Source: Apiospora phragmitis
Taxonomy: Eukaryota; Ascomycota; Sordariomycetes; Amphisphaeriales; Apiosporaceae
Direction: 5' to 3'
DNA length: 64,000 bases
Assembly: GCA_038363925.1 (NCBI GenBank)
Contig: JAQQWL010000015.1
Span: 434,001 to 498,000 of the forward strand
Shown here: one piece after another, positions 57,233-64,000 of the stretch
Numbering within the stretch: the stretch's first letter is position 1
Layout: every line of letters starts with the position of its first letter
Notes under the pieces: model-generated
What the model saw: only the letters and a program-made list of their open reading frames with translations
What the model was told of the DNA's origin: nothing
Databases searched by the model: none
Made by a program: the position numbers and the translations under genes

Positions 57233-59442
57233 TCATTTACTCACTGTAGTCTGCACCGCCGCCTCGCTCTGAACTCTGACATCGAACGCGCTGCGGACCT
57301 CGAGGACCGTCCTGATGTGCTCCCACTGCAGCCGCTTCTCCTCGAACCGCGCGATGGTGTGGGCCGTGTTGACGGCATTGGAGATCTCGCGCCCGTTGAG
57401 CTCTGACGCCACGAGCTGTTTGAGCGCTCCGCCGCTGACACCGACATTGTTAATGTCGCTCTCCACGGCCGGGATCCCCCTTTAGACACAGGGCCCAAAT
57501 GCGGCGCCGCACCTCGTGCTCGGGCGGGTGGTAGCCGAGCGACAAGTGGATGCGCGACTTCATGGCCGTGTCGAAGGACTCGACCCGGTTCGTCGTCAGG
57601 AACGCGATGCCGCTGAAGTATTCAAGCTCCTTGAGGAAGAATAGGGTGGGTTAAGGTGAAACGTTACGCAAAATAGTCGTAAGACGACGCTCAGGAAGTA
57701 ATAAATGAGCGAGTGCCAGTCAGATAAGAGAAAACCATAGCTTACCGGCCACAAGAGAGTTTCTTTCGGGATTATTGCCGTTCTCCCTCGCCTCAAGGAA
57801 TACGTCGGCTTCATAAAGGAGCACGATGGCTTTCCCGGTGGTGGCGTATTGCAGGATTCTCTTCAGCTCCCTCTCGAATGACGCAGTGCTGCACAAGAGT
57901 ATGTCAGCCAATGTCGCAGGTAGAAAAATGATCTGCTTAAAGTGATGTGCAGTGAATGAGAATACGTACTAGTTGTTCTTGTTGAGTTCACCCACGGAGG
58001 TCATGATGAGTGCCTTCTTGGTGCCTTCGGCCGCCGTCTCAGCTGTTAGTGTCTTGCCCGTGTGTGTGTGTCCAAGTCAGCTTTCTGATCGATAAATTCG
58101 CCATGCGAGAAGGAGCTTCCATAGGTTGCGCACGGTATGAATGATGTATAGGGGTCGCATACCTGATCCAGGCGTCCCGGGAAGCAGCATCCCCAAGCCC
58201 TTGCCCTTCTGCAGCATCTGGTCTCGAGCCTAGTCCGAGTACTGGTGCGAAGTCACCAGACTGCGGACACGAGCTTTTCCTTCTCCCCGATGATGAGCTT
58301 CTCCCAGACATCGGCCTGCCACTGCACCTCGCCGATGCTGTCGACGTACAGTTGGCACCATCACTTCTTGGATAGGGAGTACCCCTGAGTCTGCGGCGGA
58401 CACAGCATCGGGTCCGCTTGGCCCAACCGCACGGGGGCTTGGCCTTGGCGTGCTCCTCGCGGGAAAGTCTTGCGGTCGAGCACGACCCGGCCCGCCTCGG
58501 TATAGAGAAGCCACACCCCGCTCCACTTGCACGAGGACGGGTCAACCAGCCGTAGGGAGGCCCCTTGAGGAAGTCGGCTGCTCTCGTGTACGTTGCGGTG
58601 GAACGGTCGACGAGGGATAGGAACCGCTCGCTGCGCTCTCTCAGTCTGTCCTGGAGGCCCTCTTTGGGCTTGGCGAAGGAAAGAGGGTATACTGGGAGGT
58701 ACGTGATGACGGCTGGGTTATCGGCGGGAAAATACTTCTTCTGGAACATCTGGAACAGCTTGGTAGACCGGCCGGGGAAGGTGTCGTTGTGGTCGCTGTA
58801 GGTGCACTGAACCTCGAAGTAGGGCCCTAGGTCCTTGTCTTCCTCATAGGCCGTCTTCTCGCAGAGCAAGAGCCACGGATGGCCGCCCACCTCGGAATAC
58901 AGGAGATCTCCGGGCTGGAAGGGGACCCAGGCGTTCTCATAGGAGATCTGGTTGTTCTCGACCATATGAGCAGCCTTCTCACGGGCTGGTGCCATCTCGT
59001 GTCTCATGAAATCGAAGAGAAGATCTATGTGTGAACCGGCCGGGGTGTCCTGGACAGAGTGTCGGTACTCTTCCAGCCCAGTCCAGTGGTGGGCGGGCAT
59101 CTTGAACGGGGACTCGAGCTCCACAGGCGATTTGAAGCCCGAGGGCACCATGCTGTAAGACTGGATGACGTCGCGGAACGCCTGGAGAATATGCGGCGAG
59201 TTGACCCGCAGCTTCTTCTTCTCGGGCTTGTTTGGTTCGATGATCTGGCGGACCACGATGGCGTACGGACTGTCATCGTCGCGGCCGGTTTGGTCTTCGA
59301 ACGGGTCCTCGATGACTTTGACGGATGACTGGCCGTCAGGCTGGATGACCTCTCGATAGGCCTTGAACTCACATCTCGGGCCTAGAGGCTCCCGGGCTTT
59401 GCCGTCGCCGTTGGTCAGATTCTCAGCTGATGTGATAGTCAT
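57233..59442 (-). pseudogene. Decayed AAA ATPase with N-terminal DUF7025-type domain
   Basis: The start at 59442 (MTITSAENLTNGDG) and the first ~300 residues are intact: CEFKAYREVIQ, SPYAIVVRQII, HWTGLEEYR, WVPFQPGDLLYS, the fungal AAA family N-domain. Then come a frame break at about 58535 (P-CKWSGVWLLYTEAG), an in-frame TGA at 58361-58363 (SKK-stop-WCQLYVDSI), an in-frame TAG at 58230-58232 (YSD-stop-ARDQML), and a P-loop GTPGS|GKT split by an intron whose 3' site reads CGG, not AG (58058-58060). Walker B is IVLLYEADVFLE, with Tyr for the essential Asp (57813-57815). A second intron lacks an AG before the FFLKELEYFSGIAFLTTN block, and an extra G follows at 57476-57480. The arginine-finger region and C-terminal helices (NGREISNAVNTAHTIARFEE) are still readable. 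Stops and the Walker B change are substitutions, so this is real decay. Confidence 0.82.
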
Positions 59443-61854
59443 TATTGTCGTTGTTGTACTATGTAGAAGAGATGAGGGGGGAGGAGGGAGGTCTGCGTTG
59501 GGACAAGATCAAGCTGTCCACATTCCTCCAGAGAGCAGGGCTGCTTTTATCAACAGGACGTGCTACCCATATTACGAATATGTAAGCAGGACAAGCGTTT
59601 GCCTTGCGTGTTGTTCAAGTCAAATCTGGCACAGCTATGCGGGCTGCCTACCCTACCTAGCCTTGTATACACGCCCACCACATGATGTTGCCTGGGTGCG
59701 TATTGGTGCTGCACGCTGTCAGGCAGTAAGTGGCTGGCAGTGCTATTGAGCTACACTGGATTGGCCAACCCACGCCAGCCCTGGTCACATACGCCCCCTC
59801 CCACCACCCCTGCTTGAGCCGTCCAGGGAGGGATGCACCTGAGCAGTGGTGGATCTTCCTGTTTTCAGGGTTGACTGCATGCACATGTCAGCCAATCATG
59901 GCGCCGCTCAACGAGCAAGATCCTTGCCGATGATTAACCACTGGCCGTATTCCAAGACATGGTATTGTAGCCTTACGTAATGACGACTCAGACCGAACCC
60001 CTATTTCTTTGTTGCGCTGCGACATGATTCGCCAGTATGATCTCACCGAAGGAGCTGGCAAACCAGGATCGATTTGCTTAGCCATGACCCACTGTATTAG
60101 TTGTGTGGCACGTAGCGGATTGGACAATCGTTGCCGTTAGTAAATTATACAGGTAAAGGTCATGGGCATATCTGCACACAGCTCGGTTGGTCCTGTCTTG
60201 CTCGGGATGTTTGATACAGGAATGCTGGAGTACCCGACGCGGTTGAGTTGGTTGGGGTAAGTTAGTTGCATAAGGTAGGTATGGTGTTGGTCCATCCTGG
60301 GGTTTCATTATGTGGCAAACAAGAAAGGAATGCGAACCACTGCGGCCTTGCCCGTAGGGCTCTAGAAAAAATCATCCGAGACAGCAATCAGTTCAACGCA
60401 AGCAACCAAACAGTTTGCTGTATCAATACGTAAGCAGAAGATGCGTTTAAGAAGACAGGGGGTTGCATTACGCTCCACCTCACCTCTGAAGGTTTGCATC
60501 GAGAACTCATCATATGTGAGCGAAGACTTAAAGCCATCCACTACAAATTACCAGGAGATCACATACTAAGATGCTTAAAAAGATAGAAATAGAAACAGAG
60601 CAAGAAGAAGAAGGGCAGAAGCTATAAATTGGTGATAGCAGTGGCGGTAGTGGTAATGACGAAGGTATTCATGAAGAAGCTGCCCAGGAAGAATTCAAGG
60701 AAATAAAAGCAAGAAGGGAGGCGGAAAGGGAAAGAGGAGTGGTAAAGGGGGTGACTCTGAGGACTTCCAAGGGTATAAGATAATTAGCCAGAGGCAAAGA
60801 AGGGCAGCCGTAGATGGCTGCAGGATTGCTGATCGCATGTTACCATTTTAGTCTAATACTTTTAACGTATATCGAATCTAGTAGAACGCTATAGTCTTGT
60901 GCGGTGTCCGGTGTACACTTAGCTATGGGACAGCTCACTCCCATAGGTGCACCTTAGACCCAGCCCTGTCACTTCCAACAAACCGCCGCATTTGCTTTGG
61001 ATAGTACTAGGCCATGGCGGAGTATAATTACGGATTACTAATATATGCAAGAAGCCGGGACAAGATTCCAGAATCTGCAAGGGTAGGCTGCTTCTCTAGC
61101 TAGCGCAAAAGTAACAAAGGGATTTGGGCCATGGAGTGAATCAGAGGCATGAAGAGGTTTATCGCGTTTTCATGTGGAAAATGGAAGAGTCGTATAATCA
61201 GAAGTCCTGCTATGCACGTTCCTGGAGCAGCTCTTGTTTGCCCTCATGGTGCCTCGAATCTATATTAGGGGGCCACAACTCAGACTCCCAGATGGCCATA
61301 GGAAATTGGCATATCGGGACACCCACATAGACCAGCAATATCGGTAATAAATTGCCGCTTATGGAACTATGGTCTTGTGTGGGCTGAGAAGTATTGGGAG
61401 GAAGAAGGACCGAGGTGCCGGTCACAATGCTTGTCGCTCATCCAACGCTAGCATGTCCTCAACACAACATCTCGTCCCAAAGCCCAAGAAGATGAAGAAG
61501 GAGATAAATAAGCTTAAGAAGAGACCACCAAAGAAGAAGTGAAATACAAGCATCTTGTCTCGGTATGGTGTGATAAACTCAGGTTAAGATTATGGAATTA
61601 ACAGTCCTTCGTATCGGAAAGTCGAGTGGCCAAGAGACCCGGGGATATAGATGCTGATTTCATGTGTTATGACTTGGCACACACTTAAACTCAACGGACC
61701 GAAAATACCATGGCCTGGCTTGGTTTCCAGATTTATCTTCTCAAAAATTGTGTATTTGTACATCATCGAAAACAGACAGTGACGTCATTGAATAAGTTGC
61801 ATACTCAAGTATATGTACGACCAACAGGCCCTGATTGCTCGCTGCTTGGCTTTA
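59443..61854. other. 2.4 kb intergenic region
   Basis: I see no gene. Purine-rich low-complexity sequence (GAAGAAG-type) lies at about 60560-60760 and again near 61490-61540. Confidence 0.45.
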
Positions 61855-62622
61855 TCATGCCGTTTTACTTACATCGCCATGCTTTTCTTCCGGCTCCTCG
61901 GACTTCTTCTTCTTGCCCAGCGCCTCGAAGCGCTGGGTGCTCCCTTCCAACCCGGCGTGCAGCGCTTCACTCAGACCGGGGACGGTCATCTCGAACGTCT
62001 CGCGGATGACGGCGTACTCGTAGTAGCCGCAGCGGGCGATTGGCTGGGTCTTGCGGACGTCGAGGCGGCCGTCGGTGAGCACATCGTCCGCGATGTGGAC
62101 GCCGACGACGCGGCCGATGACGACGTCGACGGAGCCGACGGGCGGGTTCCCGGGCAGGCGCAGGGTGGTGTGGTACACGCACTCGAAGCGGACGGGCGAG
62201 GCGGCGACCAGCGGCACGGGGTTAATGCCCTCGCCGTTTGCGGCAGTATCCCCGGGTAGGCTGGTGGAGAAGACCTTCTCGAGCCCCGCGCGCTCGAACT
62301 CGTCGACGCCGTAGGCGACCTGCTCGGCCGTCGCGGCGACGCTGTCGCGCAGGGCCCAGGTGGCCAGGCTCCAGCCGAACTTGCCGGTGGCCTCGGCGTT
62401 GCGGACCGTGTCCTTGCGCTCCGTGGGAGAGACCTGGTTGGCGCTGAACATGACGTAGGGCGGGTCGAACGTCAGATTGTTGAACTGCGAGTAGGGCGCC
62501 AGGTTGTGCGACGCCCCGTCCGGGCTCACCGTCGAGATCCACCCGATCGGCCGCGGCACCACGCACGCCTTGAAGGGGTCGAAGGGCAGGTTGTGCGGGG
62601 TCTTGCCTGGCTCGTAGAACAT
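61855..62622 (-). CDS. Flavin-reductase-like FMN-binding split-barrel protein
   Basis: The start is taken at ATG 62622 (MFYEPGKTPHNLPFDPFKAC); upstream in-frame codons run through a 13-base T/A homopolymer and lack an ATG. The core is VVPRPIGWISTVSPDGASHNLAPYSQFNNLTFDPPYVMFSANQ...KDTVRNAEATGKFGWSLAT, the flavin reductase-like domain of the DIM6/NTAB group, which binds FMN and reduces flavin or acts as a small oxidoreductase. The C-terminal half reads VGSVDVVIGRVVGVHIADDVL...PIARCGYYEYAV, typical of the family. Length is 255 aa with no frame break. The last codons (HGD|GTAAGT) contain a perfect donor, so a further 3' exon is possible, though the read-through stop is only six codons on. The C-terminal Lys/Glu tail is low complexity. 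Confidence 0.85.
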   Translation of the reverse strand: MFYEPGKTPHNLPFDPFKACVVPRPIGWISTVSPDGASHNLAPYSQFNNLTFDPPYVMFSANQVSPTERKDTVRNAEATGKFGWSLATWALRDSVAATAEQVAYGVDEFERAGLEKVFSTSLPGDTAANGEGINPVPLVAASPVRFECVYHTTLRLPGNPPVGSVDVVIGRVVGVHIADDVLTDGRLDVRKTQPIARCGYYEYAVIRETFEMTVPGLSEALHAGLEGSTQRFEALGKKKKSEEPEEKHGDVSKTA

Positions 62623-63124
62623 CGCGAGTTCTTTTTTTTTTTTTGCCTCTTTTACTTTTGCTAGTCCAGGTTTCAAGGGTTGCTGAGAGAAATAGATGGT
62701 GCGCTCTATTTTGACCGAGGTGGTTTGACTTGGAGGATGTGGACTTTGGATTACTGAACTCCTTCACTCCTTCACTCCGCTCGGTGAGATTTATGTGTTT
62801 CTCTAGGTAAGAAGATAACACATCCGATCCGGGGAAAACCCGGAAGGGCAGCCGGCGGGTTCGGAAGAACGTTGGGGAAGTAAGTTCTTTTACCGAATGC
62901 GGGGGTGGAGATAGGCTTCGCGTTTCGGCATAGCTGTAAGCCACATCCAAGCAATCCATTATTCATTAAACAAACACCAGCTAGCTATTATACTAATCCA
63001 ATAGATGTCCTTCAAAATACCGTACAGTGCAAAGCGATCGGTTCTGTTGAGTACGTAGTTGTTCGATAACGAACGATATCCACACGCTCCAACCCCTTAT
63101 TGGGCTTTGGCGTAAACCCTGCGT
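62623..63124. other. Intergenic; poly-T tract next to the flavin-reductase start
   Basis: A T13 run (62632-62644) lies 10 bases upstream of the start codon on the coding strand as A13. The rest is unremarkable 5' flank and 3' flank of the next gene. Confidence 0.5.
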
Positions 63125-63894
63125 CTAACCCATATCTTCGTCCAAATCCTCATACTTCACCATGTCACTGTCCTCTTCTAACTCGTCAAGTTCCCAACAG
63201 CTGGTACATGTACCTCTGGTCCATCTATTGTCAATCGCCCCTTCAACAGACGCAAAATGGATCAAAGGAAACTTAGGAATGCGATGACACTGTTGACACT
63301 CCCGAGGGAAATGTTGCGGCAGTGGTAAGTTCGAGCTTGTGAAGTCAAAGGAGAGAAGCAGCAGTAAGCGCAGTGCAAATTTGGGATGTTGTGGTATGCA
63401 TGTAAGAAAATTAGGGCGAGTGAGCATGATGTAGCCTGTCCTTTTGACGATCCCAGCAAAGGTTTGTTGAAGACAATTGCTGGTCTCGTATTCGAATTCA
63501 AAGGCCTTGGCCATTCCACCAAAGAATTGGGAGTAGAATTCTGCTTCTGGCATCTTGGCGATGCTTTCAAAGGGGTAGTCAGAGATGGGACTGATCGGAC
63601 CTCTTTGATAGACCTGGAAGACCAGGCTGCATTCCCTGTATAAAATCTCTATGGCGACATGCCGAAGATAGAGTAGGTCGAAGTAGACACCAAGACGATG
63701 AGCTTCGCAGAGGGCAACGAAAGGGTTGGTGTCAAGATCGGCAGTTTTGTCAAAAGAGTACTCTGAGTTTTCGTCAGTGACTTTATGTTAGGAGAAGAGC
63801 ATGTTCAAATCATTAAGAACCAAAAAGAAAACAACTTACGTCCTCCATAGGTGTTATCGCAATAGCCAATTAGCGTGGGCTGAAGACATGCCAT
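63125..63894 (-). CDS. Unknown fungal protein with C-terminal CxxC pairs
   Basis: Two exons fit: 63840..63894 (MACLQPTLIGYCDNTYGG) and 63125..63780, with a GTAAGT donor, a TAAC branch-point-like word and an AAAG acceptor. Phases join to 236 aa with no frame break. The middle (ADLDTNPFVALCEAHRLGVYFDLLYLRHVAIEIL) resembles the second half of fungal BTB/POZ proteins, where helices follow the BTB core, but a full BTB fold is not visible. The C-terminus has CQQCHRIP and CTSCWEL, which could bind one zinc, and ends in an acidic tail (DMVKYEDLDEDMG). I cannot name a function. Regions to the right of 63894 are upstream flank. Confidence 0.6.
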
Positions 63895-64000
63895 GAAGTG
63901 TCACCTTCCTCTCAGAAGCCTCCTTTGAATTGAAGTTGGACAACTATATGTTTGATCGTTACTGTACCTTAAAATCACCGCCAAAAGCCTTGCTGAACCA

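Noticed and set aside
58039..59442. A 467-codon open frame that could be taken as one intact protein.
   Set aside because: After about residue 300 the frame is a random Arg/Ser-rich read-through. The conserved AAA motifs continue in other frames, so the open length is accidental.
1..64000. CRISPR arrays, operons, phage or intact transposons.
   Set aside because: No spaced repeats of array type, intron-bearing monocistronic genes throughout, and no transposase, reverse transcriptase or long terminal repeat seen.

Overview
The window reads as nuclear DNA of a filamentous ascomycete (Pezizomycotina; Sordariomycetes is my best guess, from protein character only). Genes sit 0.3-2 kb apart on both strands and carry short GT-AG introns of about 50-150 nt with TAAC-type branch points. 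There are no operons, no ribosome binding sites and no CRISPR. The gene set mixes core eukaryotic proteins (midasin, ribosomal protein eL43, chaperonin CCT-theta, an NHP10-like HMG protein) with filamentous-fungus families (2EXR, DUF7025 AAA ATPase, a RING-PH-vWA scaffold).

Layout. 1-6.8 kb: the C-terminal half of midasin, running in from the left edge. 7.2-10.2 kb: three small diverged paralogues in tandem on the minus strand, two of them apparently damaged. 10.6-12.2 kb: a TET/JBP-like 2-oxoglutarate dioxygenase. 12.6-13.0 kb: a single-pass membrane protein. 13.9-15.4 kb: nitronate monooxygenase. 15.4-25.8 kb: a 10.4 kb stretch with no convincing gene, holding short tandem repeats and two tRNA A-box-like motifs. 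25.8-29.7 kb: a Ste5/Far1-type RING-PH-vWA protein. 31.4-32.6 kb: an MDR enoyl reductase. 32.9-33.8 kb: a 2EXR protein. 35.6-37.8 kb: a RING+PHD protein. 41.4-42.2 kb: eL43. 43.2-44.8 kb: a saccharopine-dehydrogenase-like oxidoreductase. 46.0-47.8 kb: a DUF155 (Rmd1/Rmd8) protein. 50.6-51.6 kb: an NHP10-like HMG-box protein, divergent from CCT8 at 52.3-54.1 kb. 55.0-56.2 kb: an IPNS-like 2OG dioxygenase. 57.2-59.4 kb: a decayed AAA ATPase. 61.9-62.6 kb: a flavin-reductase-like protein. 63.1-63.9 kb: an unknown intron-containing gene.

A pattern runs through the whole window. Most conserved genes carry one or more single-base frame breaks, usually in a short G/C or A run. Adding or removing one base at each gives a reading frame of whole length with all domains joined. 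I count about 21 outside the decayed AAA gene, including in essential genes (midasin, eL43, CCT8). This looks like sequence/assembly error rather than mass pseudogenisation, so frameshift-only 'pseudogenes' here should be doubted. Two loci carry substitution-type damage that indels cannot explain: the AAA ATPase (in-frame stops, Walker B Asp to Tyr, lost splice acceptors) and the middle paralogue at 8.3-9.1 kb (in-frame TGA).

The genes form no single pathway. The items most worth following are the fast-diverging paralogue trio beside a TET/JBP-like dioxygenase, the Ste5/Far1-like scaffold with a degenerate MIDAS, and the dying AAA ATPase.
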